Of a stretch of DNA of 64,000 bases, positions 44,143 to 53,364 are shown piece by piece. The position numbers were made by a program, and so were the translations under genes. Each line of letters starts with the position of its first letter. Position 1 is the stretch's first letter. The DNA is from Halarcobacter bivalviorum (GTDB taxonomy: Bacteria > Campylobacterota > Campylobacteria > Campylobacterales > Arcobacteraceae): the NCBI RefSeq assembly GCF_003346815.1, contig NZ_CP031217.1, positions 806,001 through 870,000 of the forward strand. The letters are read 5' to 3'. The notes below the pieces were generated by a model. The model was not told where the DNA came from. It ran no database searches and saw only the letters and a program-made list of their open reading frames with translations.

Positions 44143-45067
44143 GAAAATATTTATAGAGATACCAACTTGGTTGGGTGATGCCATAATGACAACACCTGCA
44201 ATTGAAAATCTAATAAAAACTTATCCTGAGGCAAAGATAACTCTTCTTGGCTCTTTTGTTTCAACACAAGCTTTAGGTCATTTTAAAAATATAGAAAAGA
44301 TTATTATAGACAATACAAAAAAAGAGGGAAATAGATATTTAAATCTTTATCGTCTTGCAAAAAAAATAGGAAAAGTTGATTTAGCAATCTCCTTTAGAAG
44401 AAGTTTTTCTTCAAAACTTATGATGTTTTTTGTAAGTGCTAAGAAAAAATTTAATTATAGAAGATTAGAAAAGAAACAGATACATCAAGTTCTTAGATAC
44501 AATGATTTTGTAAATCATGTTTTAAAATTAGAGAATATTGCAGGAGATTTAAAACTACATTTCACTCCTTATAAATATGAAAAACCAACCTTAGGAATAA
44601 ATCCTGGTGCTACATATGGAAGTGCTAAAAGATGGTATCCTCAAGAGTTTGCAAAAGTAGCAATAGAGATGTCAAAAACTCATGATATAGTTATTTTTGG
44701 TGGTCCTGCTGAAACTGATATTGCAAAAGATATTGAAGATGAACTTCTTGCAAATGGAATTAAAAACTATCAAAATCTTGCAGGAAAAACTACTATACCT
44801 GAACTTATAGAAAAAATAGCAGGACTTGATATTTTTATTACAAATGATTCTGGACCAATGCATGTTGCAGCAGCATATGGAATAAAAACTGTTGCTATTT
44901 TTGGACCTACAAGATTTAAAGAGACAAATCAATGGAATAATCCAAATGAAAATATTATTTCTAAAAATTTAGAGTGCTCTCCTTGTATGAAAAGAGTCTG
45001 TCCTTTAAAACATCATAACTGTATGAAGCTAATAACTGCACAGGATGTTTTAAATATTTTACACTGA
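44132..45067 (+). CDS. waaF: LPS heptosyltransferase II
   Basis: The 311-residue GT9 enzyme has IEIPTWLGDAIMTTPAIENL at the start, the WaaF-type motif NPGATYGSAKRWYPQEF, donor-binding TNDSGPMHVAAAYG and the cysteine-rich C-terminal segment CSPCMKRVCPLKHHNCM. It adds the second heptose of the inner core. In Campylobacter, waaF closes the LOS locus opposite waaC, and here too it is the last gene before the ugd promoter. Confidence 0.92.
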   Translation: MKIEKIFIEIPTWLGDAIMTTPAIENLIKTYPEAKITLLGSFVSTQALGHFKNIEKIIIDNTKKEGNRYLNLYRLAKKIGKVDLAISFRRSFSSKLMMFFVSAKKKFNYRRLEKKQIHQVLRYNDFVNHVLKLENIAGDLKLHFTPYKYEKPTLGINPGATYGSAKRWYPQEFAKVAIEMSKTHDIVIFGGPAETDIAKDIEDELLANGIKNYQNLAGKTTIPELIEKIAGLDIFITNDSGPMHVAAAYGIKTVAIFGPTRFKETNQWNNPNENIISKNLECSPCMKRVCPLKHHNCMKLITAQDVLNILH

Positions 45068-45090
45068 TTTAAAATTAATATTATTTTAAA

Positions 45091-45122
45091 AGGGTATAAT
45101 AATAAATTAATATATATACCCT
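45091..45122 (+). promoter_or_regulatory. Inverted repeat over the ugd promoter
   Basis: AGGGTATA (45091-45098) and TATACCCT (45115-45122) are exact inverted repeats around a 16-base A/T-only centre. TATAAT at 45095-45100, inside the left arm, is a good -10 for ugd, whose ATG is at 45132. The symmetry fits a dimeric repressor site. No T tract follows, so a terminator of waaF is less likely. Confidence 0.45.
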
Positions 45123-45131
45123 AGGACAAGA

Positions 45132-46343
45132 ATGAGTTATAAAATTGCAATTGCAGGAACTGGATATGTTGGTCTATCAAATGGTTTACTTCTGTCTCAA
45201 CACAATGAAGTAATAGCCCTAGACATCATACCTTCTAAAGTAGAACTACTAAATAATAAAAAATCTCCAATCGAAGATAAAGAGATTGAAGAATACTTAC
45301 TAAAAGATAATTTAAATTTTAAAGCAACTCTTGATAAAAAAGAGGCATATTTAGGTGCTGATTATGTAATAATTGCGACACCTACAGATTATGACCCTGA
45401 AACAAACTATTTTAATACAAAATCAATAGAGTATGTAATCGCAGATGTTTTAGAGATAAATCCAAATGCTACAATGATTATAAAATCAACTATTCCAGTT
45501 GGATATACAAAAAGTTTAAGAAAACAATTTAACACAAATAATATAATTTTTTCTCCAGAATTCTTAAGAGAAGGAAAAGCACTTTTTGATAATTTATATC
45601 CTTCAAGAATTATTGTAGGTGAAAAGTCTGAAAGAGCAGAAATTTTTGCAAATCTTTTAGCACAAGGTGCAATAAAAGAGAATATTGATATTTTATTTAC
45701 TGACTCAACAGAAGCTGAAGCTATCAAACTTTTTGCAAATACTTATTTAGCAATGAGAGTTGCATATTTTAATGAGCTTGATTCATATGCTTTAAGTCAT
45801 GGATTAAATACAGAACAAATAATCAAAGGTGTAGGTTTAGACCCAAGAATTGGTATGCATTATAATAATCCATCTTTTGGATATGGGGGATATTGTTTAC
45901 CTAAAGATACAAAACAATTAAGAGCAAATTATGAAGATGTACCATCTAATTTAATCGGTGCAATTGTAGAATCAAATACTACAAGAAAAGATTTTATAGC
46001 AGAAAGTATAATTAAGAAACTTCATTTAATCCCACAAAACCCTATAAATATTGATACAAATAAAAAAGTAGGTATTTATAGACTTGTTATGAAAAGTGGA
46101 AGTGATAACTTTAGATCAAGTGCAATTCAAGGTATTATGAAAAGAATCAAAGCAAAAGGTATTGAAATCATTATTTATGAACCTAATTTAGATGAAGATA
46201 CTTTCTTTAATTCAAAAGTTTATAAAGACTTAGAAGAGTTTAAAAGAGAATCTAATGTAATTGTTGCAAATAGAATCTCAGATGATATTATTGATGTGGA
46301 AGAGAAAGTTTTCACAAGAGATATTTTTAATTCAGATAGCTAG
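45132..46343 (+). CDS. ugd: UDP-glucose 6-dehydrogenase
   Basis: The 403-residue nucleotide-sugar dehydrogenase has NAD-binding [12 protein letters not shown] at the N-terminus and the active-site cysteine in [13 protein letters not shown]. Its C-terminal domain has [18 protein letters not shown], as in E. coli-type UDP-glucose dehydrogenases. It makes UDP-glucuronic acid. The gene two places on (48299) can convert this to UDP-galacturonic acid. First gene of the capsule/O-antigen part, with its own promoter. Confidence 0.93.
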   Translation: MSYKIAIAGTGYVGLSNGLLLSQHNEVIALDIIPSKVELLNNKKSPIEDKEIEEYLLKDNLNFKATLDKKEAYLGADYVIIATPTDYDPETNYFNTKSIEYVIADVLEINPNATMIIKSTIPVGYTKSLRKQFNTNNIIFSPEFLREGKALFDNLYPSRIIVGEKSERAEIFANLLAQGAIKENIDILFTDSTEAEAIKLFANTYLAMRVAYFNELDSYALSHGLNTEQIIKGVGLDPRIGMHYNNPSFGYGGYCLPKDTKQLRANYEDVPSNLIGAIVESNTTRKDFIAESIIKKLHLIPQNPINIDTNKKVGIYRLVMKSGSDNFRSSAIQGIMKRIKAKGIEIIIYEPNLDEDTFFNSKVYKDLEEFKRESNVIVANRISDDIIDVEEKVFTRDIFNSDS

Positions 46344-46354
46344 AGGAAAAATAG

Positions 46355-47092
46355 TTGGTATATGATTTTTGGAAAAATTATCAAGAACTATTGTCTTATG
46401 ACCAAGCTTTAGCTTTTGATTATAGACTTGATAATATAGTTTTAAAACTTAATGAATTTTTTCAAAGACTTCTAATTGAAGTAGTCTCAAAAGAAGAGGT
46501 AAAATTTTTTCTAGCAGGTTCTTGTATTAAAACAGATATCTTTAGGGACTTAGATATGATTTTCCCAGTAAGTTCTGATAGAGAATTAATAAACAATGCC
46601 TTAAATAAAGACTATTTTGAATATGAAAATAATTCATATACTTACAGATATAAAAATGATATTTATCAATTAGTTTATAGAGAAAAATTTAAAGATGCAA
46701 CTTTAAAAGAGCTTGTTGAAGGTTTTGATTTTGATTCAACAAAAATTGCTTTTGAGTGTATTTATAATACAAAAAAAAGACTTCTTACTGTAATTGATTG
46801 TGAGATGAGAGAAGAATTTATTATTTATATAAATACAAGAGTAAATAATTTATCAAAAGTGAGTATAAATCCTTTTGTATCTTTACAAAGAGCTATTCAT
46901 TTTCTAAAGCGTGGAGATGATGTTCCTTATGGAGTATTTTTAGACATCTGTGAGAAAATAGCTGATATAAAAGTAAAAGAGAATGAAGATATTCATAAAC
47001 ACTTTGAAAGACTTCAAGGAAATCCTAATAAATTAGAGAATATTAAAGAAGCAATTTCAAATTTTATAGAACATAAAAAAGAGGAACTATAA
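46355..47092 (+). CDS. Pol-beta-superfamily nucleotidyltransferase-like protein
   Basis: The 245-residue protein has the minimal nucleotidyltransferase signature FLAGSCIKTDIFRDLDMIF: G55-S56, then D65 and D67 as the metal pair. The rest is helical and unfamiliar. Members of this fold modify proteins, RNAs or small molecules with nucleotides, and some are toxin-antitoxin parts. Placement between ugd and pgi in one operon suggests a polysaccharide role, but no function can be assigned. TTG start at 46355 with AGAGGA. The next start lies in its stop codon. Confidence 0.65.
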   Translation: MVYDFWKNYQELLSYDQALAFDYRLDNIVLKLNEFFQRLLIEVVSKEEVKFFLAGSCIKTDIFRDLDMIFPVSSDRELINNALNKDYFEYENNSYTYRYKNDIYQLVYREKFKDATLKELVEGFDFDSTKIAFECIYNTKKRLLTVIDCEMREEFIIYINTRVNNLSKVSINPFVSLQRAIHFLKRGDDVPYGVFLDICEKIADIKVKENEDIHKHFERLQGNPNKLENIKEAISNFIEHKKEEL

Positions 47093-48297
47093 TGAAATAT
47101 CATAAGAGTTTCTATCAAATAAAATCAAATGAAGAGATTTTTTCAAAGATTGTAAAAGAGAAAGAGCACATTGGTTATTACTCTTTACCTTTTCAAGAAA
47201 CAAAAGAGATAAAAGAGTTTGCAAAAAGAGTAAAACAAAAGCATATTGTTGTTGTAGGAATTGGTGGAAGCTCTTTAGGAACTTTTGCAATTCATCATTT
47301 TTTAATAGATAAAGAAAATGATAAAAAACTGCATTTTTTAGAATCTACAGATCCAATTGATTTACAAAGAAGAATAAGAAAAATTGATTTAAAAGATGCA
47401 CTTTTTATTGTGATTTCTAAATCAGGAACAACAATTGAGACTATCTCTATTTTAAAATATCTTTCTTCTATTTTAGTTTTAGATAGTTCAAATACTATTT
47501 GTATCACAGAAGAAGATAGTAAGTTAAACTCTTTTGCAAAATCAAAAGAGATTAAAACTTTTGACATACCTAAAAATGTGGGGGGAAGGTTTTCAGTTTT
47601 TTCTAATGTTGGACTTCTACCTCTTGCAATAATGGGACTTGATATAGATAAGTTATTAAAAGGGTGTCAAGATATTTATAATAGTTTTTTTGAAAAAGAA
47701 GATTACTATTCAATTATTATGGAAAAAGCAAGATTTATAGTTGAAAATAAAAATAGGTTTAATATAAATGTTATTTTTTCATATTCATCATTACTTGATG
47801 GTTTTAATAAATGGTATGTTCAACTTTGGGGTGAAAGTTTAGGAAAAATAAATATAAATGGAACTAAACAAGCATTAACACCAGTTGGACTTTTAGGTCC
47901 AGTTGATCAACACTCTTTTTTACAACTAATTATGGAAGGAAAAAGAGATAAAACAGTTACATTTATTAAAATTGAAGATTTTAATGATGATTTAACTATT
48001 CCAAATATCTCTTTAGAAGGTTTGGAAGAACTTGATTATTTAAATAATATTAAGTTTAAAAATTTGATAAATAAACAAGCAGACTCAACAATTCAAGCAG
48101 TTGAAGATTTAAAAGATATTCCTTATGATGTTATAACAATTCAATCGCAAGATGAATATAATATTGGAAAATTAATGTTTACCTATGAATTATTAACTTC
48201 AATTGTAGGAAGTTTTGTTCAAATAAACACTTATGACCAACCAGGTGTAGAAGCAGGGAAGATAATTTTAAAGAAAAGTTTAAAAAAGGAAAAATAG
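47092..48297 (+). CDS. pgi: Glucose-6-phosphate isomerase (short form)
   Basis: The 401-residue isomerase is shorter than the about 550 residues of enterobacterial Pgi but typical for Campylobacterota. It has VVVGIGGSSLGTFAIHHF, the SIS motif VISKSGTTIETISIL, GGRFSVFSNVGLLP and, near the C-terminus, NTYDQPGVEAGK with the catalytic lysine. It interconverts glucose-6-phosphate and fructose-6-phosphate, feeding both UDP-glucose and UDP-GlcNAc synthesis for this locus. Confidence 0.95.
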   Translation: MKYHKSFYQIKSNEEIFSKIVKEKEHIGYYSLPFQETKEIKEFAKRVKQKHIVVVGIGGSSLGTFAIHHFLIDKENDKKLHFLESTDPIDLQRRIRKIDLKDALFIVISKSGTTIETISILKYLSSILVLDSSNTICITEEDSKLNSFAKSKEIKTFDIPKNVGGRFSVFSNVGLLPLAIMGLDIDKLLKGCQDIYNSFFEKEDYYSIIMEKARFIVENKNRFNINVIFSYSSLLDGFNKWYVQLWGESLGKININGTKQALTPVGLLGPVDQHSFLQLIMEGKRDKTVTFIKIEDFNDDLTIPNISLEGLEELDYLNNIKFKNLINKQADSTIQAVEDLKDIPYDVITIQSQDEYNIGKLMFTYELLTSIVGSFVQINTYDQPGVEAGKIILKKSLKKEK

Positions 48298-48298
48298 T

Positions 48299-49354
48299 TT
48301 GAAGATATTAGTAACAGGTACTGCTGGATTTATTGGATTTCATTTAGCAAAAAAACTTCTTGAAAGAGGAGATGAAGTAGTAGGACTAGATAATATTAAT
48401 GATTACTATGATGTAAATCTTAAATATGCAAGATTAAATGAACTTGGAATTTTACAAAATGAAATTACATCAAATAAACTGATAAAAAGTGATAAATATC
48501 CTAATCACAAGTTTATAAAAATGGATTTATCTAATACAAATGATATAAATGCACTTTTTGAAAAAGAGAAATTTGATGCAGTATGTAATTTAGCAGCACA
48601 AGCTGGAGTACGATACTCTTTGGAAAATCCTCATGCTTATATTGATAGTAATATTAAAGGTTTTTTAAATATTTTAGAGGCTTGTAGAAATTTTAATGTA
48701 AAAAATTTATCTTATGCTAGTAGTTCTTCTGTTTATGGTTTGAATAAATCTCAACCTTTTAAAACTACTGATCATACTGATCATCCCATATCTTTATATG
48801 CTGCAACAAAAAAGTCAAATGAAATGATGGCACATACATATTCTCATCTTTATGGAATAAGTACTACAGGATTAAGATTTTTTACTGTTTATGGACCTTG
48901 GGGACGCCCTGATATGGCACCAATTATTTTTGCAAATGCGATTTCTCAAAATAAGGATATTAAAGTATTTAATCATGGTAATATGAGTAGGGACTTTACA
49001 TATATAGATGATATTGTAGATGGAATAGTTAATGTAATAGATAACCCTGCTAAGCCTTGCATTAATTTAGAAGATATAATTCCTTCAGATATTTCTAGTG
49101 CACCATATAGAATTTACAATATTGGAAATAGCTCTCCTACTAAGCTTATGGATTTTATAAGTATTTTAGAAAAAGAAATAGGGAAAGAAGCAAAAAAAGA
49201 GTTTTTGCCTATGCAAGATGGGGATGTGGAAAGTACATTTGCAGATATAAATGATTTAATAAAGGATTTTAACTATAAACCAAATATAAATTTAAGTGAT
49301 GGAATAGGTAATTTTATAAAGTGGTATAAAGGATTTTATAAAATCACAAATTAA
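48299..49354 (+). CDS. UDP-glucuronate 4-epimerase (NAD-dependent epimerase)
   Basis: The 351-residue extended SDR has VTGTAGFIGFHLAKKLLERG at the start and the signature LDNINDYYDVNLKYARL of glucuronate epimerases. It has SSSVYG, Y-x3-K in YAATKKSNE and RFFTVYGPWGRPDMA. It should interconvert UDP-glucuronic and UDP-galacturonic acid, using the product of ugd. TTG start at 48299 with AAAAAGGA. It ends the ugd operon, with a 93-base spacer after it. Confidence 0.88.
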   Translation: MKILVTGTAGFIGFHLAKKLLERGDEVVGLDNINDYYDVNLKYARLNELGILQNEITSNKLIKSDKYPNHKFIKMDLSNTNDINALFEKEKFDAVCNLAAQAGVRYSLENPHAYIDSNIKGFLNILEACRNFNVKNLSYASSSSVYGLNKSQPFKTTDHTDHPISLYAATKKSNEMMAHTYSHLYGISTTGLRFFTVYGPWGRPDMAPIIFANAISQNKDIKVFNHGNMSRDFTYIDDIVDGIVNVIDNPAKPCINLEDIIPSDISSAPYRIYNIGNSSPTKLMDFISILEKEIGKEAKKEFLPMQDGDVESTFADINDLIKDFNYKPNINLSDGIGNFIKWYKGFYKITN

Positions 49355-49368
49355 GTTATATAAAGATA

Positions 49369-49419
49369 AAATTCCATTTAAAATACGCCTCTATTGGCTT
49401 TATATGTTTAGATGGAATT
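49369..49419 (+). other. Long imperfect hairpin before the wbpA-like gene
   Basis: AATTCCATTTAAA (49369-49381) can pair over 13 bases, with a single G-T pair, with TTTAGATGGAATT (49407-49419). The 25-base loop holds a smaller GCC/GGC hairpin (49387-49398). It fills most of the 93-base spacer between the uronate epimerase and wbpA. It may be an attenuator or an RNA-processing site; no T tract directly follows. Confidence 0.45.
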
Positions 49420-49447
49420 ATTATTTATTAGTTTAAGAAGGAAATAA

Positions 49448-50722
49448 ATGAATAAAAAAATATGTGTAATAGGATTAGGTTATGTTGGATTACCTTTAGC
49501 TCATGCCTTTAGTAATAAATATCAAGTAGTAGGTTTTGATATAAATGAATCTAGAATAAATGAACTAAATTTAGGTTTTGATAGAACATTAGAGCTTTCA
49601 GAAGATCAAGTTAAAGAAGCAATTTCAAATGGGATGAAATTTTCATTAGACATTAAAGATATTGAAGATTCTAATGTTTATATTGTAACAGTTCCAACAC
49701 CGATTGATAAATCAAATAGGCCAGATTTAACTCCTTTAATTAAATCTTCTCAAATGATAGGAAAGATTCTTAAAAAAGATGATATTGTTATTTATGAATC
49801 TACAGTTTATCCTGGGGTTACAGAAGAGGTGTGTGTTCCTGAACTTGAAAAAGAATCGGGAATGAAGTTTAATAAAGATTTCTTTTGTGGGTATTCTCCT
49901 GAAAGAATTAATCCAGGAGATAAAGAGCATACAGTTACAAAAATACTTAAAGTAACTTCTGGAAGTACTCCTGAAATAGCTACAATTGTAGATGATTTAT
50001 ATTCTTCAATTATTACAGCAGGTACTTTTAAAGCTACATCAATAAAAGTTGCAGAAGCGGCTAAAGTTATAGAAAATACACAAAGAGATGTAAATATTGC
50101 ACTTATTAATGAATTGGCACTTATTTTTGATAATATTGGAATCGATACAAATGAAGTGATTGAAGCTGCAGCTACAAAATGGAATTTTATTAAATTAAAA
50201 CCAGGACTTGTAGGTGGACATTGTATTGGAGTTGATCCTTATTATCTAACGTTTAAGGCAGAAGAATTAGGTTATAAACCAAACTTAATTTTAGGTGCAA
50301 GACAAATTAATAATGGGATGGGTAAATATATAGCAGAACAAACTGTTAAGCAAATGATAAAAAATGATAAAAAAATAAAAGATTCAAATATTTTGATACT
50401 TGGAGTTACTTTTAAAGAAAATTGTCCTGATTTAAGAAATACAAAAGTTACAGATATAGTAGATGAATTAAGAGAATATGGTGCAAATATTGATATTTAT
50501 GATCCTTGGGTTGATTTAGAGGAAACTAAATATCATTTTAATCATGAGCTTATGGAAAAAAATCCTTTTACAGAAAATAAAAAATATGATTCAATTATTA
50601 TAGCTGTAGCTCACAATGAATTTATTTCTCTTTCTGAAAATGATTTTAAATCAATAAGTGAAGGTAAAGAAATATTAATAGATATAAAGGGGATTGTAAA
50701 AAATCCTACATGGAGGTTATAA
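49448..50722 (+). CDS. wbpA: UDP-GlcNAc 6-dehydrogenase (WbpA-like)
   Basis: The 424-residue nucleotide-sugar dehydrogenase has CVIGLGYVGLPLAHAF at the start, IENTQRDVNIALINELA, the catalytic cysteine in GGHCIGVDPYYLT and a C-terminal LGVTFKENCPDLRNTK. This is the WbpA/TviB/WbpO subgroup that oxidises UDP-N-acetylhexosamines. The next three genes are wbpB, wbpD and wbpE, so UDP-GlcNAc is the likely substrate, giving UDP-GlcNAcA. AAGGAAAT ribosome site before the ATG. Confidence 0.92.
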   Translation: MNKKICVIGLGYVGLPLAHAFSNKYQVVGFDINESRINELNLGFDRTLELSEDQVKEAISNGMKFSLDIKDIEDSNVYIVTVPTPIDKSNRPDLTPLIKSSQMIGKILKKDDIVIYESTVYPGVTEEVCVPELEKESGMKFNKDFFCGYSPERINPGDKEHTVTKILKVTSGSTPEIATIVDDLYSSIITAGTFKATSIKVAEAAKVIENTQRDVNIALINELALIFDNIGIDTNEVIEAAATKWNFIKLKPGLVGGHCIGVDPYYLTFKAEELGYKPNLILGARQINNGMGKYIAEQTVKQMIKNDKKIKDSNILILGVTFKENCPDLRNTKVTDIVDELREYGANIDIYDPWVDLEETKYHFNHELMEKNPFTENKKYDSIIIAVAHNEFISLSENDFKSISEGKEILIDIKGIVKNPTWRL

Positions 50723-50725
50723 TTA

Positions 50726-51691
50726 ATGTCAGATAAAAAAAGATTTGCACTAATTGGTGCATCAGGATATATTGCTCCAAGACATATGCAAGCAATAACT
50801 GAAACGGGAAATGAACTAGTTGCAGCACTTGATCCTTATGATGGAATAGGAATTATGGATTCTCATTTTCCTCAAGCAAGTTTTTTTACAGAGTTTGAAA
50901 GATTTGATAGATTCATCGATAAATATCATAGAGAAAATGATAAGAAAATAGACTATATCGCAATAACTACACCAAACTATCTTCATGATGCACATATAAG
51001 ATTTACATTAAAAAGTGGTTGTGATGCAATTTGTGAAAAACCATTAGTATTAAATCCTCATAATATTGATCAATTAAAAATAATAGAACAAGAAACAGGA
51101 AAAAGAGTAAATAATATTTTACAATTAAGACTTCATCCTTCTATTATTGCTTTAAAAGAGAAAGTTCAAAAAGAGTTAGAAGTAAATCCAAATAAGATTT
51201 ATGATATTGATTTGACTTACCTTACAAGTAGAGGTAAATGGTACTTTGTATCTTGGAAGGGAGATGAAGATAAGTCAGGAGGAATCGCATCTAATATTGG
51301 GGTACACTTTTATGATATGTTAGCTTGGATTTTTGGAGAAGTAAAAGAGAATATTGTTCACTTAAAACAACCAGATGCAAATGCAGGATTATTAAGACTT
51401 AAAAATGCAAATGTAAGATGGTTCTTATCTGTAAATTATGATTACATCCCAGAAGAAGTAAAGGCTCAAGGGCAAACAACATTTAGGTCAATCACTGTTG
51501 AAGGTGAAGAGATAGAGTTCTCTGGAGGATTTAAAGATTTACATACAAGATCTTACGAAGAGATTTTGGCTGGTAATGGATTTGGTTTAGATGAAGCTTA
51601 TGGATCGATAGATATTGTTTCTCAAATTAGAAAAATGACACCTATTGGTTTAAAAGAAGATTATCACCCTTTTTGTAAAAAGATTATCTAA
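50726..51691 (+). CDS. wbpB: UDP-GlcNAcA 3-dehydrogenase (WbpB-like, Gfo/Idh/MocA)
   Basis: The 321-residue oxidoreductase has [17 protein letters not shown] at the N-terminus and the catalytic EKP motif in CEKPLVLNP, followed by [16 protein letters not shown]. WbpB oxidises C3 of UDP-GlcNAcA to a ketone, with NAD recycled by 2-oxoglutarate. GGAGG ribosome site inside the end of wbpA; one base is shared with the wbpD start. Confidence 0.93.
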   Translation: MSDKKRFALIGASGYIAPRHMQAITETGNELVAALDPYDGIGIMDSHFPQASFFTEFERFDRFIDKYHRENDKKIDYIAITTPNYLHDAHIRFTLKSGCDAICEKPLVLNPHNIDQLKIIEQETGKRVNNILQLRLHPSIIALKEKVQKELEVNPNKIYDIDLTYLTSRGKWYFVSWKGDEDKSGGIASNIGVHFYDMLAWIFGEVKENIVHLKQPDANAGLLRLKNANVRWFLSVNYDYIPEEVKAQGQTTFRSITVEGEEIEFSGGFKDLHTRSYEEILAGNGFGLDEAYGSIDIVSQIRKMTPIGLKEDYHPFCKKII

Positions 51692-52269
51692 TGTCTAATT
51701 ATTTTGCCCATGAATCATCATATGTAGATGATAATGTAAAAATAGGTGAAAATACTAAAATTTGGCATTTTTCACATGTATTAAGTGGTACAACAATTGG
51801 AAATAATTGTTCTTTTGGACAAAACTGTGTTGTTGGACCAAAAGTAAATATTGGAAATGGTGTTAAAGTTCAGAACAATATCTCTATTTATGAAGGTGTT
51901 GAAGTAGAAGATGATGTTTTTTTAGGACCTTCAATGGTTTTTACAAATGTTATTAACCCAAGATCTTTTATAGTACGAAAAGAAGAGTTTAAAGTAACGC
52001 TTCTTAAAAAAGGTTGCTCTATTGGTGCAAATGCAACAGTAGTATGTGGTAATACAATTGGTAAATACGCATTAATTGGTGCAGGAAGTGTTGTAAATAA
52101 AGATGTAAAAAATTTTGCACTTATGGTTGGTGTTCCTGCAAGGCAAATCGGTTGGGTTTCTGTTGCTGGAAATAGATTAGAGTTTGATGAAAATAACATT
52201 GCCGTAGATACTTTTGATAATACAAAATATAAATTAGAAAATAATGAAGTTTCATTACTAGAGAAATAA
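51691..52269 (+). CDS. wbpD: UDP-GlcNAc3NA N-acetyltransferase (WbpD-like)
   Basis: The 192-residue left-handed beta-helix acyltransferase starts [20 protein letters not shown] and has many hexapeptide repeats (IGNN, IGNG, IGAN, LIGAGS). [10 protein letters not shown] contains the conserved asparagine region of WbpD/WlbB. It acetylates the 3-amino group made by WbpE. The order wbpA-B-D-E is uninterrupted. Confidence 0.92.
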   Translation: MSNYFAHESSYVDDNVKIGENTKIWHFSHVLSGTTIGNNCSFGQNCVVGPKVNIGNGVKVQNNISIYEGVEVEDDVFLGPSMVFTNVINPRSFIVRKEEFKVTLLKKGCSIGANATVVCGNTIGKYALIGAGSVVNKDVKNFALMVGVPARQIGWVSVAGNRLEFDENNIAVDTFDNTKYKLENNEVSLLEK

Positions 52270-52278
52270 GGAAAATTA

Positions 52279-53364
52279 GTGAAAATAGATTTTGCAAAAT
52301 TACAAGACCAATACCAATTATATAAAACAGAAATTGATGAAGCTATTCAAGCAGTATTAAATAAATCAAACTATATTATGGGAGAAGAAATAACTCAATT
52401 AGAAGAGTCTCTTCAAGAGTTTACCAAAGCAAAATTTGCAATCTCATGTAGTTCAGGTACAGATGCTTTACTTCTTGCTATGATGGCACTTGATATCAAA
52501 CCTGGTGATGAAATAATTACTACACCTTTTACTTTTATTGCAACTGCTGAAACAATTGCATTTCTGGGAGCAACTCCTGTTTTTGTAGATATTGATGAAA
52601 AGACTTATAATTTAGATGCTTCTTTAATTGAAGAGAAAATTACTTCTAAAACTAAAGCAATAATTCCTGTATCTATTTATGGACAACCAGCAGATATGCA
52701 AAAAATTCAAGATATAGCAAATAAGCATAATCTAAAAGTGATAATTGATGGTGCACAAAGTTTTGGTTCTACTTTTAATAATATAACAGATTCTGTATGG
52801 GGAGATATTTCAACTACTTCTTTTTTTCCTGCTAAACCACTAGGGTGTTTTGGTGATGGAGGAGCAGTTTTTACTGCTAATGAAGAACTAGCAGAAAAAA
52901 TGAAATCATTAAGAGTTCATGGACAAAGCAAAAGGTATCATCACAAATATATTGGTATGGGTGGAAGACTTGATACTATCCAAGCTGCAATATTAAATGT
53001 AAAATTAAAATATTATGAAAAAGATTTAGCTTTAAGACAAGAAGTTGCAAGTAAATATACAAAATCTTTAGCTAGAAAAGATTTAGTTTTACCATATGTT
53101 GATAAAAAAGCAACTTCTGCTTGGGCACAATACTCTGTAAGAGTGAAAAATAGAGATAGTGTACAAGAAAAATTAAAAGAAGCAGGAATTCCAACTGCTG
53201 TACATTATCCTAAGCCTTTACATATTCAAGAGTGTTTTGAATATCTAGGGTATAAAAAAGGTGGTTTTCCAATTTCTGAAATAGTTTCAGAAGAGATTAT
53301 GAGTTTACCAATGAATCCTTATTTAACAGATGAGGAAATAGAATATATTATAGGATATTTTTAG
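52279..53364 (+). CDS. wbpE: UDP-sugar 3-aminotransferase (WbpE-like)
   Basis: The 361-residue DegT/DnrJ/EryC1-family PLP enzyme starts IDFAKLQDQYQLYKTEI. Cofactor motifs are SCSSGTDALLLAMMA, DGAQSFGST and the Schiff-base lysine in SFFPAKPLGCFGDGG; RVHGQSKRYHHKYIGMGGR is also typical. It adds the amino group from glutamate to the 3-keto sugar. With WbpA, B and D it makes UDP-2,3-diacetamido-2,3-dideoxy-glucuronate. Confidence 0.93.
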   Translation: MKIDFAKLQDQYQLYKTEIDEAIQAVLNKSNYIMGEEITQLEESLQEFTKAKFAISCSSGTDALLLAMMALDIKPGDEIITTPFTFIATAETIAFLGATPVFVDIDEKTYNLDASLIEEKITSKTKAIIPVSIYGQPADMQKIQDIANKHNLKVIIDGAQSFGSTFNNITDSVWGDISTTSFFPAKPLGCFGDGGAVFTANEELAEKMKSLRVHGQSKRYHHKYIGMGGRLDTIQAAILNVKLKYYEKDLALRQEVASKYTKSLARKDLVLPYVDKKATSAWAQYSVRVKNRDSVQEKLKEAGIPTAVHYPKPLHIQECFEYLGYKKGGFPISEIVSEEIMSLPMNPYLTDEEIEYIIGYF

